A stretch of 64,000 nt of DNA from Desulfacinum sp. (GTDB lineage Bacteria; Desulfobacterota; Syntrophobacteria; Syntrophobacterales; DSM-9756). Both the position numbers and the translations under genes were made by a program. Below the pieces are notes generated by a model that was not told the DNA's origin, searched no databases, and was given only the letters and a program-made list of their open reading frames with translations. The DNA is taken from assembly GCA_014359885.1 (NCBI GenBank), contig JACIYN010000027.1, positions 62,001-126,000 of the forward strand, given 5' to 3'. Numbering within the stretch: the stretch's first letter is position 1; every line of letters starts with the position of its first letter. This document shows, piece after piece, positions 52,777-61,622 of this stretch.

Positions 52777-53471
52777 TCTTCCAAGCCTTTGGCACGCAAC
52801 TCCCGCTCAATCTGAAGTATTCTCCGGGCCAAAAGTTCTTTCACTTTCTTCTCCATCCCTGAAAACTGCACGGCCACCTCACTGGCTCCCGGTTTCGGGG
52901 ACTCCGGCCCGGGATCGCCCACCCGCACCACAAAGGCCTTGAATGCGTACGCCTTGCCATCCAGATACAGGGCCACGTTGAGGCGCTGCCGGAACTGCGG
53001 CGCGGGTCGCATGGTCGTGAGAAACCTTGCGCCGCCCGTCGATATGTCCAGAAGATTGACCCGGTCGCCCTCCACCTCCAGGGCAAGACCGCTGTTAATA
53101 GGGGGCCTCACGCGGTACGCCATGCGAACGTTGAAAGGCTCCACCGGCCCTACCGCGCGCAGGATCGCCGCCTGGACCGATACTCCTTCTCGAAGCACGT
53201 AGTTGTCCCGCAGACTCTCCAGGTGGGCCGAGACTCCGAACCTGCTTTTCAGTCCTTGCTCCCGCACCACAAAAGTCACCGTGCATTTCTTGCCCAGGTG
53301 CTTTTCTTGAAAGTCCGGAGTGGGTCGGGAGACGATGATGTAGTCACCGTTTACATCAAAAACAGAGGCCCTCCTGACGTCAATGACCTCCCGGTTGAAG
53401 TCCACCCTGGTAACGATGTCGACACTCAACCCAGGCCGCAGCTCCTTGGATGACCCTTTCTCCTTTGCCAA
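52773..53471 (-). CDS. PilZ-domain protein (YcgR-like)
   Basis: A 232-residue protein: an N-terminal YcgR-like domain (~10-110) and a PilZ domain (~115-215). NVRMAYRVRPP gives RxxxR, and DISTGGAR gives D/NxSxxG, the two halves of the c-di-GMP site. It probably couples c-di-GMP to motility or surface behaviour. The start is TTG at 53471 with GAAGGAGGA 9 bp upstream; the longer frame upstream is not family-like. Confidence 0.87.
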   Translation of the reverse strand: MAKEKGSSKELRPGLSVDIVTRVDFNREVIDVRRASVFDVNGDYIIVSRPTPDFQEKHLGKKCTVTFVVREQGLKSRFGVSAHLESLRDNYVLREGVSVQAAILRAVGPVEPFNVRMAYRVRPPINSGLALEVEGDRVNLLDISTGGARFLTTMRPAPQFRQRLNVALYLDGKAYAFKAFVVRVGDPGPESPKPGASEVAVQFSGMEKKVKELLARRILQIERELRAKGLED

Positions 53472-53566
53472 GCGGAACCGTCCTCCTTCTACACACGCAG
53501 ACCGCCGAGCTGCCTCGACGCCATGGTCAAACCGCCGTCTATCGAAACACCGGACCGGATTCCGGC

Positions 53567-54652
53567 CTAACCGTTCTTTGAAGCAAAGTCCTTCATAAAC
53601 TCGATCAAGGCCCGCACTCCTTCGATCGGCATGGCGTTGTAGATGGACGCGCGGCATCCTCCCACCGACCGATGACCTTTCAGGCCCCCCAAGCCGTTTT
53701 GCTGGGCTTGTTCAAGGAAGGCCTTTTCCAGTTCCTCGGAAGGAAGCCGAAACGTCACGTTCATCCACGAGCGCGATTGGGGCTGCGCCGTACCCCGATA
53801 AAAATCCTGGCTATCCAGGTATCCATAGATGAGTTCGGCTTTCTCCCGGTTGATTTTTTCCATGCGCTCCAGCCCGCCCATCTCCTCTTCCAGCCACTTG
53901 AGCACCAGCCCGGTCACGTAAATGGCAAAAGACGGTGGGGTGTTGTAGAGAGAATTTTTCTCCGCGTAGGTGGTGTATTTGAGCATGGTGGGAAGCCCGG
54001 CAGGCACCCGCTCCAGCATGTCTTCTCGAACAATGACCAGGGTCACGCCCGCCGGGCCCGCGTTTTTCTGGGCTCCTGCGTAGATGAGACCGAAGGGGGC
54101 GGGATCGAAGCGACGGCTGAAGATGTCCGACGACATGTCGCTTATGAGCGGCACTTTCTTCGTCCTGGGGAAGTCCCTGAACTGCGTCCCCCGGATGGTG
54201 TTATTGGACGTTATATGCAGGAAGGCTGCGTCCTCGTCGATCGGTATGCTCTCCGGGATGTAGGTATATTCCCTGTCCTCCGACGACGCCACCACCCGAA
54301 CCTTCTTCCCCTGGATCTTCGCTTCCTTGATGGCCTTGGTGGACCACGTTCCCGTATCCACATAGTCCAGCGGCTTATCCCCCAGTGCGAGGTTCATGGG
54401 CACCAGGCAGAACTGCATGCTCGCCCCGCCCTGCATGAAGAGCACCCGAAATCGGTCGTCCAGGCCCAAGAGCCTTTCGGTCCGGGCGATGGCGTCCTGC
54501 AGGACATCTTCGAACCACTTGGACCGGTGGCTTGCTTCCATGATGGACATCCCGGAACCCTTATAGTCCAGGAGTTCCTCCTGGATCTGCTTCAATACGG
54601 AAAGAGGAAGCATGGCCGGACCGGGATTGAAATTGAAAATACGATGACTCAT
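53567..54652 (-). CDS. serC: Phosphoserine aminotransferase
   Basis: A 361-residue class V PLP aminotransferase starting MSHRIFNFNPGPAMLPLSVL. FMQGGASMQFCLVPMNL, SDMSSDIFSRRFD and AGAQKNAGPAGVTLVIV (with the PLP Lys) are diagnostic; the C-terminal GHRSVGGCRASIYNAMP binds phosphate. It makes 3-phosphoserine from 3-phosphohydroxypyruvate and glutamate. GGGAGGG precedes the ATG. Confidence 0.96.
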   Translation of the reverse strand: MSHRIFNFNPGPAMLPLSVLKQIQEELLDYKGSGMSIMEASHRSKWFEDVLQDAIARTERLLGLDDRFRVLFMQGGASMQFCLVPMNLALGDKPLDYVDTGTWSTKAIKEAKIQGKKVRVVASSEDREYTYIPESIPIDEDAAFLHITSNNTIRGTQFRDFPRTKKVPLISDMSSDIFSRRFDPAPFGLIYAGAQKNAGPAGVTLVIVREDMLERVPAGLPTMLKYTTYAEKNSLYNTPPSFAIYVTGLVLKWLEEEMGGLERMEKINREKAELIYGYLDSQDFYRGTAQPQSRSWMNVTFRLPSEELEKAFLEQAQQNGLGGLKGHRSVGGCRASIYNAMPIEGVRALIEFMKDFASKNG

Positions 54653-54738
54653 TGGGCCCTCCCACATAGATAAGAATCGGCAGATGCATGGTTTTGGTAA
54701 ATAAAATCTTTAAGGAATGTCTGTGGCTATCGCGGCTC

Positions 54739-54767
54739 ACGCTACCCACGGCGTCTGCCTTTGTCAA
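54739..54767 (-). promoter_or_regulatory. Candidate promoter for serC
   Basis: Minus-strand TTGACA (54762-54767), 17-bp spacer, TAGCGT (54739-54744), about 85 bp before the serC ATG. Confidence 0.35.
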
Positions 54768-54935
54768 CGCTCTTTTCCCCCAGACCGCACGACCAGCGCT
54801 CACAGCGCATCCTTAACCGGCACTCTTTCCCGGATCCGAATCGTCTTCCTCTACGACCATGCATCCCGCCTGCCCGCGGAATGGTCCCCGCCCTCACATT
54901 CTATTGAACATCCCAGGGCTCTTGTGTATTGAGGG

Positions 54936-55907
54936 ATGAATGCACGATGGAGATATGAAGCTCTCTGGGAACCCTATGAATCGGATGGGAGGTGCCACGG
55001 GGTGGACCAGTTGTCGTCCTTGGCTCATGCCGAGCAAATCGGAGACACGACGATCCGCGTTGTAGAGGACACCGCGCTTCTTTCCTGGGCAGAGTCTCGG
55101 GGGCTGGCTCCCTGGGAAGCCCAACTCCGTGCCCTGGAAGAGGGGATCCTGCCGGCCCGCTACAGCAAGAACCTGTGGGCCCTCGGTTTGGAGGAACAAC
55201 TGCGGCTGGCTCGAGCCACCGCCTTCGTGTGCGGCTGCGGCGGTCTCGGCGGTACCATCCTGCAGCTTCTGGCACGGGCCGGAGTGGGTCACCTCCGTTT
55301 CTGCGACAGCGACACCTTTGCTTCCTCCAACTTGAACCGGCAGTGGTTTTCCTGCACCGACACCTTGGGTCGGCCCAAGGCGGCGGTGGCCGCAACCGTC
55401 TGCCGCCGGATCAATCCTTTCGTTCGCGTCACGGCTCTCCAAGTGACTCTGGACGAGAGCACCCTCCACGAGCTGGCGGCGGGTGCCCACGTGCTGATCG
55501 ATGCCGTGGACAATCTCCCCGCGCGGTTCCTCATGGACCGGGCGAGACGGGATTATGGCATCCCTTTCATCCACGGCGCCGTGGCGGGGTGGCTGGGCCA
55601 GTTGACCACCTTTTTGCCCGAATCCCCCCTGGGCCTGGAACACATCTACGGTGAGCGAAGGGAACGCCATGCCTCCGAGCAGGCCCTGGGCGTCTTGGGG
55701 CCCACGGCGGCCGTCATCGGGAGCCTGCAGGCTCTGGAAGCCATCCGGGTGCTTGCCGGACGGCCTCCGGCCCATGCCGGTAGGCTCCTTTATTTCGACG
55801 GAGAATCGGGGATGATGCATGTGGTCCCATTGGATTCCCAAGCTTCGGCGGGTGACATTAAACCGGTAGAGAATCAATCGGCTAATATGAAAGAAAACCG
55901 CGAATGA
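54936..55907 (+). CDS. ThiF/MoeB/HesA-type E1-like adenylyltransferase
   Basis: A 323-residue protein. VCGCGGLGGTILQLLARAGV is the ATP-binding Gly loop, DSDTFASSNLNRQ the adenylation Asp/Arg region, and DAVDNLPARFLMDRA the following strand. About 85 residues precede the fold. The two zinc CxxC pairs of MoeB/ThiF are absent. It should adenylate a ubiquitin-like sulfur carrier or a small acid, but no carrier gene is nearby. The last residues (SANMKENRE) and the TGA stop lie in a dispersed repeat, so the native C-terminus may be altered. Confidence 0.82.
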   Translation: MNARWRYEALWEPYESDGRCHGVDQLSSLAHAEQIGDTTIRVVEDTALLSWAESRGLAPWEAQLRALEEGILPARYSKNLWALGLEEQLRLARATAFVCGCGGLGGTILQLLARAGVGHLRFCDSDTFASSNLNRQWFSCTDTLGRPKAAVAATVCRRINPFVRVTALQVTLDESTLHELAAGAHVLIDAVDNLPARFLMDRARRDYGIPFIHGAVAGWLGQLTTFLPESPLGLEHIYGERRERHASEQALGVLGPTAAVIGSLQALEAIRVLAGRPPAHAGRLLYFDGESGMMHVVPLDSQASAGDIKPVENQSANMKENRE

Positions 55908-56103
55908 ACGCGAATAGACGCCAATGGCAATGAACGAGATGTGGGAGCGGCGAAAGCCGCTAAATGGGGTGGCCAGTCATTCCATGGCGTAGCAGCCGCC
56001 AGCTTATCGCGTTTTGCGGCGCTCCCACAGAGAGGAGAAAGCGCCCCTCTGCCAGTTCTTTCACCCCTGCGGGGTGGCGGACCCCGCCGTAATCGTTAAG
56101 GGA
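55887..56103 (+). repeat. Dispersed repeat, long copy 2
   Basis: GAAAGAAAACCGCGAATGAA, CGCGAATAGACGCCAATGGC, GTGGGAGCGGCGAAAGCCGC, GGCGCTCCCACAGAG and CCTGCGGGGTGGCGG follow the same order as at 6281-6497. The left end provides the stop of the E1-like gene. Confidence 0.8.
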
Positions 56104-56143
56104 ACGGAATTCGCTATAACACACATTCCAGGAGGTCCTGTTT

Positions 56144-57664
56144 ATGGAATTGAGAACCGTTCAAGCGCCGGCTTCCCAATGGGAAGCGGACATTCTCGTC
56201 TTTTTCTGCCTGGAGGATTCGGACCCCTTTCCGCCGGGGTTTCGCCGGTGGATGGAACAGCACGCTCCCTGGGTGAAGCAGACCAAGGCGGCTGAGGACA
56301 TCCAGGGCAAACACAAAGAGATCTCCGTGCTCTATTCTCCCACCCCCGCCCCGGTTCCGCGGATCCTCACGGCGGGACTGGGAAAGGCTTCGGAATGCAC
56401 GCCGGAAAAGCTTCGGCAGGCGGCGGCCGCCGCCGCCCGTCGCTGCCGGGATCTCAAGGTCCATCACGTGGGAGTTCCCATGGCTGCATTGGAGGGGCTC
56501 TCTTTTTCCCCGGCCGCCGCCGTGCGCGAGGTGCTGCTTGCCGCCGCTTTGGGGCTTTACAAGAATGAACGGCTCAAAACCCGAAACGGCAATGAAAAAT
56601 CACCGGATCTGCCGTCCCGCCTGACCGTGTTGACGGAAGATCCCTTGCCTGAATCTGCACAGATCTTGGAGGAAGTCGAAGCCGTCGTTCAAGGCGTCTC
56701 GACCGCAAGGGATCTCACCACGGAACCGTCCAACCTGGCCACTCCCACCCGGATCGCCCAGCGGGCCGCCGAGATCGCCAAGGCTTACGGAATGCACTTC
56801 GACGCCTTCGACCTGGACAAGGCCCGGGAGTTGGGAATGGGGGCTTTCGCCGCCGTGGCCCAGGGCAGCCGGGAGCCGGCACGATTCGTCACCCTGGAAT
56901 ACGCCCCGTCGGGAACCGAAGCCCAGGCCCCCATCGTCCTGGTGGGCAAGGGCATCACCTTCGATACCGGGGGCATCTCCATCAAGCCCAGCGCCAAGAT
57001 GGAGGATATGAAGCGGGACATGGCCGGTGCCGCGGCGGTGCTCGGAGCCATGGAAGCCATCGGCCGCCTGGGCCTCCGTCGCCGCGTGGTGGCCCTCCTG
57101 CCGTGCACGGAAAACATGCCGGACGGCAAGGCCTACAAGCCCGGGGACGTGATCAAGACCCACGCCGGCCTTACCGTGGAGGTCATCAGCACGGACGCGG
57201 AAGGCCGCATGATTCTCTGCGACGCCCTGAGCTACGCCAAGAAGTACCAGCCCACGTGCATCGTGGATCTGGCCACGCTCACAGGAGCGTGCGTGGTGGC
57301 CCTGGGGGATCGGGTGGCCGGCATCATGGGCAACCGGGAGGCCATGCTTCACAAGATCAAGGAAGCCGGCGAGACCGTGGGAGAGCTCTTCTGGCCGTTG
57401 CCGCTCCATGATTTCTATTTCGAAGAGATCAAAAGCGACGTGGCGGACTTCAAGAACGTGGGCAACCGAAACGCAGGGGCCATTATCGGCGGCATGTTCC
57501 TCAGGCAGTTCGTGGATGACAAGACTCCCTGGGCCCACATGGACATCGCCGGGACGGCCCTGGCCGAAAAGGATCTGGGCTGGATCCCCAAGGGAGCCAG
57601 CGGTTTCGGGGTGCGAACCCTGGTGGAGCTGGTGAAGAACTGGGATGGGTGGGATATCTCTTAG
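56144..57664 (+). CDS. pepA: Leucyl aminopeptidase PepA
   Basis: A 506-residue M17 aminopeptidase. The catalytic domain has LVGKGITFDTGGISIKPS, MKRDMAGAAAVLGAM and STDAEGRMILCDAL, keeping the Lys and acidic metal ligands; the family signature NTDAEGRL has Ser for Asn and Met for Leu. WPLPLHDFYFEEIKSDVADF is typical of the C-terminus. AGGAGGT lies 8 bp upstream of the ATG. It processes peptides in the cytoplasm. Confidence 0.94.
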   Translation: MELRTVQAPASQWEADILVFFCLEDSDPFPPGFRRWMEQHAPWVKQTKAAEDIQGKHKEISVLYSPTPAPVPRILTAGLGKASECTPEKLRQAAAAAARRCRDLKVHHVGVPMAALEGLSFSPAAAVREVLLAAALGLYKNERLKTRNGNEKSPDLPSRLTVLTEDPLPESAQILEEVEAVVQGVSTARDLTTEPSNLATPTRIAQRAAEIAKAYGMHFDAFDLDKARELGMGAFAAVAQGSREPARFVTLEYAPSGTEAQAPIVLVGKGITFDTGGISIKPSAKMEDMKRDMAGAAAVLGAMEAIGRLGLRRRVVALLPCTENMPDGKAYKPGDVIKTHAGLTVEVISTDAEGRMILCDALSYAKKYQPTCIVDLATLTGACVVALGDRVAGIMGNREAMLHKIKEAGETVGELFWPLPLHDFYFEEIKSDVADFKNVGNRNAGAIIGGMFLRQFVDDKTPWAHMDIAGTALAEKDLGWIPKGASGFGVRTLVELVKNWDGWDIS

Positions 57665-57740
57665 CCGTGGGGATCCCTGCTAAGGCCCGCGGCCGACTTG
57701 GACAGAGACAAACAACGTAACACCCTTTCGCAACCACGCA

Positions 57741-57774
57741 CATGTAGGGGCGAATCATCATTCGCCCCTACATG
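57741..57774. repeat. Palindromic GTAGGGGCGAA repeat, copy 4
   Basis: CATGTAGGGGCGAAT and ATTCGCCCCTACATG flank CATC, between the convergent pepA and ftsH ends. Confidence 0.88.
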
Positions 57775-57788
57775 CGGGCGGGTTTTGG

Positions 57789-59696
57789 CTACGACGTTTC
57801 TTCCGGCGTGCCCCGAATCTCTTTTTCAAATTCCCGCAGGGCTTCCCCTTCCACCACTTCCTTTTCCAGCAGTTGCCCGGCGAGCTTTTCCAGGTAGGGC
57901 CGCTTTTCGGCCAGTATCCGCCGCACCTTGTCATAGGCCTCGTCAAGGAGCCGTGAAATCTCCTCGTCGATTTCCTGGGCCGTCTTTTCACTGAACTCCC
58001 TGGCGCGAGGCGCCAGTCCCGAATCTAGGAAGGGAGAACGCGGCTCGCGGGCAAAGGTGACCGGGCCCAGCTTTTCGCTCATGCCGTATTCCATGACCAT
58101 GCTGCGGGCGATATCCGTGGCCCGCTGCAGGTCGTTTTGAGCCCCCGTCGACACATCGCCGAAGATGATCTCCTCGGCCACGCGGCCTCCCAACAGCACG
58201 CACAGGCGGCTCAGCAGCTCTTCGCGGGTCATGAGGTAACGGTCTTCGGTGGGCATCTGCTGGGTGTAGCCCAGCGCCGCGATGCCGCGCGGGATGATGG
58301 AGATCTTGTTCACCGGATCCGCATGGGGCACGCTCATGGCCACCAGGGCGTGACCGGCCTCGTGATAGGCCACGATCTCCTTTTCCTTGGGGTTCATGGC
58401 GCGGTTCTTCTTTTCCAGTCCCCCAATGATCCGGTCGATGGCCTCCTGGAACTCGGCCATGCCCACCTTGTCCTTGTTGCGCCGGGCGGCCAGCAGGGCC
58501 GCCTCGTTCACCAAGTTCGCCAGGTCGGCTCCCACGAACCCCGGCGTCATGGCCGCCACCTTGTGGAGATCCACGTCGTCGTCCAACACTACGTCGCGGG
58601 TGTGGATCTTCAAGATTGCCTCCCGGCCCCGGATGTCCGGCTTGTCCACGGCCACGTGCCGGTCGAATCGTCCGGGGCGAAGGAGCGCCGGATCGAGAAT
58701 CTCCGGGCGGTTGGTGGCCGCCATGATGATCACCCCCGAATTGGGTTCGAAACCGTCCATCTCCACCAGGAGCTGGTTCAGGGTCTGTTCGCGTTCGTCG
58801 TGGCCGCCCACGGGGTTGAGTCCCCGAGCCTTTCCCAGGGCGTCCAGCTCATCGATAAAGATGATGCACGGGGCGTTCTGTTTCGCCTGGGCGAAAAGGT
58901 CCCGCACCCGTGCGGCTCCCACGCCCACAAACATCTCGACAAAGTCGGAACCGCTCATGCTGAAAAACGGAACCCCCGCTTCCCCCGCCACCGCCTTGGC
59001 CAGCAACGTCTTGCCCGTGCCCGGAGCTCCCACCAGGAGCACGCCCTTGGGGATTTTGCCTCCAAGGCGCTGGAACTTTTCCGGGTTTTTCAGAAATTCC
59101 ACAATCTCCTGGAGCTCCGTCTTGGCCTCCTCGATCCCCGCCACATCGTCGAAGGTGACGCCCACCTCCTTTTCCGCGTAGATCTTCATCCGGGCCTTGC
59201 CGATGGAAAGCACGCCCTGGGGGCCCGCCCCCATCCGGCGCATGAGGAAACTCCAAAAGGCGATGAACAGAGCCATGGGCAACAGCCAGGAAAGGATGGC
59301 CTCCAGCCATTTGTTCTCCAACCGGCCCGTGTAGGAAATCCCCTGCTCGTCCAGGAGTTTCACCAGCTCGGGGTCTTCCACCCGCACCGTCACGAACAGC
59401 CGGCCGGAAAGCTCGCCTTCCACGATTTCGCCTTTGATTTTGTGGGGCTCCAGGATAACGTTACGAACAGCCCCTTCCCGCACCAGCTGCTTGAAGTGCG
59501 AATAGGGCAGCCGCACCTTCTGCTGCTCCAGCATGTGGTCCTGGAGCCAGGAAACGATGAGCAGGGCCAGAAGAAAGTACCAGAAGGAAAAGTGCATCTT
59601 GCGCCGGGTGGGATCCGGCGCGCCGCCGCCCATGGAGTCCTTTATGCGGTTCATCATGTCCTGGAATCCTTTCGCCTCTCGCTGTTCCCGTGCCAT
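57789..59696 (-). CDS. ftsH: ATP-dependent zinc metalloprotease FtsH
   Basis: A 635-residue FtsH: two membrane helices (~36-55 and ~130-150) around a periplasmic domain, an AAA+ domain (GAPGTGKT Walker [11 protein letters not shown] Walker B, second region of homology [20 protein letters not shown]) and the protease domain with HEAGH zinc motif. It degrades unassembled membrane proteins and some regulators. Start at 59696 after GGAGGAGA; the frame extends 23 codons upstream without support. Confidence 0.96.
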   Translation of the reverse strand: MAREQREAKGFQDMMNRIKDSMGGGAPDPTRRKMHFSFWYFLLALLIVSWLQDHMLEQQKVRLPYSHFKQLVREGAVRNVILEPHKIKGEIVEGELSGRLFVTVRVEDPELVKLLDEQGISYTGRLENKWLEAILSWLLPMALFIAFWSFLMRRMGAGPQGVLSIGKARMKIYAEKEVGVTFDDVAGIEEAKTELQEIVEFLKNPEKFQRLGGKIPKGVLLVGAPGTGKTLLAKAVAGEAGVPFFSMSGSDFVEMFVGVGAARVRDLFAQAKQNAPCIIFIDELDALGKARGLNPVGGHDEREQTLNQLLVEMDGFEPNSGVIIMAATNRPEILDPALLRPGRFDRHVAVDKPDIRGREAILKIHTRDVVLDDDVDLHKVAAMTPGFVGADLANLVNEAALLAARRNKDKVGMAEFQEAIDRIIGGLEKKNRAMNPKEKEIVAYHEAGHALVAMSVPHADPVNKISIIPRGIAALGYTQQMPTEDRYLMTREELLSRLCVLLGGRVAEEIIFGDVSTGAQNDLQRATDIARSMVMEYGMSEKLGPVTFAREPRSPFLDSGLAPRAREFSEKTAQEIDEEISRLLDEAYDKVRRILAEKRPYLEKLAGQLLEKEVVEGEALREFEKEIRGTPEETS

Positions 59697-59806
59697 GGCC
59701 TCTCCTCCACACATCCACGTGCCGACCGGACATGCGCAGAATGGGACTCTACCATGACTTTTCAAGAAGATCCAGGGCTTGCTCAGGGATCGCGCAACCT
59801 ATTGCT

Positions 59807-59835
59807 TTGACACCATAAGCATTCTTTGCTAAGTG
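59807..59835 (+). promoter_or_regulatory. Possible promoter for the peptide transporter operon
   Basis: TTGACA at 59807-59812 and, 17 bp later, a poor -10 (TAAGTG), about 75 bp before the next ATG. Confidence 0.25.
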
Positions 59836-59909
59836 TGCACTGGTTTTGGAGCGGGCAACATTCGTTTTTTTGAGACAAATGACCGAAAGACAAACAAGGA
59901 GGGAGAAAC

Positions 59910-61517
59910 ATGAAACGATGGTGGTTTGCAGCCCTTGCAGCGGTTTTTCTCCTAAGCGGCGTCGCCTTTGCGGCCACGCCCAAGATCGGGGGCACGCTGG
60001 TCTTCGGACGCGGCGGTGACAGCGTCGGCCTGGACCCGGCCTTCGAGACCGACGGCAATTCCTTCATGATCTGTGACAACGTGTATGACCAGCTGGTGCT
60101 CTACGCCGACGAGTCCACGGACATCGTTCCGGGTCTGGCCACCTCCTGGGAGGTTTCCGAAGACGGTCTCACCTACACCTTCCATCTCCGCAAGGGAGTG
60201 AAGTTCCACGACGGCACGCCCATGAACGCCGATGCGGTGGTCTTCTCCCTGGGGCGCATGATGAAGGAGAAGAACGTCAAGTTCTTCAAGGACAAGTGGG
60301 AATTCCCCAAGGATCAGCCGCCTGCGGAATACTGGCTCTCCATGGAGATGGACGACATCATCGGCAGCATCGAGGCCGTGGACGAGTACACGGTGGTCTT
60401 CAAGCTCAAGAGGCCCGAAGCTCCCTTCATCGCCAACATGGGGATGGATTTCGCCGCCATCGTGAGCCCCACCGCCGTTCTGAAATACGGCCCCGACTTC
60501 AAGAGCCACCCCGTGGGAACCGGCCCGTTCAAGTTCGTCAAATGGATCAAGGACGACCGGATCATCCTGGAAGCCAACCTGGACTACTGGGACGGCCGCC
60601 CCTACCTGGATCAGGCCATCTTTCGGGTCATCCCCGACAACTCGGTGCGCTTCCTGGAACTGAAGACCGGCAACATCGACATCTGCCAGTTCCCCAACCC
60701 GGAAGACATCGAGCTGGCCAAGAAGGATCCTAGTCTGAAGCTGGTTTCCCAGCCGGGCATGAACATCGGCTATGTGAGCTTCAACCACACCAAGCCGCTG
60801 TGGCAGGACAAGAGGATCCGCAAGGCCATCGCCTACGCCATCAACAAGAAGGCCATCGTGGACAACATCTACTACGGCCTGGGCCAGGTGGCCAAGAACA
60901 CCATCCCGCCCAACATGTGGGGCTACAACGACGACATCGAAGATTACCCCTATGACCCCGAAATGGCCAAGAAGCTCCTGGAAGAGGCCAAGTTCTTCGA
61001 AAAGCTGAAGGAAGCCGGCCAGACCAAGATCACGCTCTGGAGCATGCCGGTTCCCCGTCCCTACAATCCCAACGGCATGAAGGTGGGGGAAGCCATCCAG
61101 GCCGACCTCAAGAAGGTGGGGATCGATGTGGAGCTGGTGACCTTCGAATGGGGGACGTATCTCAAGAAGCAGCGGGAACAGGATCCGTCCATGGATCTTT
61201 TCCAGCTGGGCTGGACGGGCGACAACGGCGACCCGGACAACTTCCTGGCGGTGCTCCTGGACGGCTACGCCGATCCCAACGTGCGCACCCAGTGGAAGAA
61301 CAAAGAATATCATGAGATCATCCTGAAGGCGAAACAGGCGAGCAGTAAGGAAGAACGCATCAAGCTCTACCGCCGCGCCCAGGAACTGATCCACGAAGAG
61401 GTGCCCCTCATCAACATCGCCCACTCCCTGGTGGTCTGGCCCATGCAAAAGCGGGTCCAGAACTTCAAGCTGCATCCCACCGGAAGCGTGCGTCTGCACA
61501 AGGTGTGGGTGGAATAG
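59910..61517 (+). CDS. Peptide/nickel-type ABC transporter substrate-binding protein (SBP_bac_5)
   Basis: A 535-residue periplasmic binding protein. MKRWWFAALAAVFLLSGVAF plus AATP is a Sec signal without a lipobox. LVFGRGGDSVGLDPAFETDG, YTFHLRKGVKFHDGTPMNAD and GTGPFKFVKW are family motifs, with the C-terminal TGDNGDPDNFLAVLLDGY typical of DppA-like proteins. It probably binds di- or oligopeptides. GGAGG precedes the ATG; first gene of the operon. Confidence 0.93.
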   Translation: MKRWWFAALAAVFLLSGVAFAATPKIGGTLVFGRGGDSVGLDPAFETDGNSFMICDNVYDQLVLYADESTDIVPGLATSWEVSEDGLTYTFHLRKGVKFHDGTPMNADAVVFSLGRMMKEKNVKFFKDKWEFPKDQPPAEYWLSMEMDDIIGSIEAVDEYTVVFKLKRPEAPFIANMGMDFAAIVSPTAVLKYGPDFKSHPVGTGPFKFVKWIKDDRIILEANLDYWDGRPYLDQAIFRVIPDNSVRFLELKTGNIDICQFPNPEDIELAKKDPSLKLVSQPGMNIGYVSFNHTKPLWQDKRIRKAIAYAINKKAIVDNIYYGLGQVAKNTIPPNMWGYNDDIEDYPYDPEMAKKLLEEAKFFEKLKEAGQTKITLWSMPVPRPYNPNGMKVGEAIQADLKKVGIDVELVTFEWGTYLKKQREQDPSMDLFQLGWTGDNGDPDNFLAVLLDGYADPNVRTQWKNKEYHEIILKAKQASSKEERIKLYRRAQELIHEEVPLINIAHSLVVWPMQKRVQNFKLHPTGSVRLHKVWVE

Positions 61518-61574
61518 GCCGATGGAGCCCGGCGCTCCGCACCCTGCGGGCGCCGGCAGGGTGGACGAAAACGA

Positions 61575-61600
61575 CGGCAGGGGCCTCCGGGCCCTTGCCG
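61575..61600 (+). terminator. Intercistronic hairpin between binding-protein and permease genes
   Basis: CGGCAGGGGCC / GGGCCCTTGCCG forms a strong, slightly imperfect stem followed by CTTTATT. Such a hairpin between binding-protein and permease genes commonly causes partial termination or RNA protection, raising binding-protein levels; inferred. Confidence 0.5.
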
Positions 61601-61622
61601 CTTTATTGTCGAGGATAGGATT

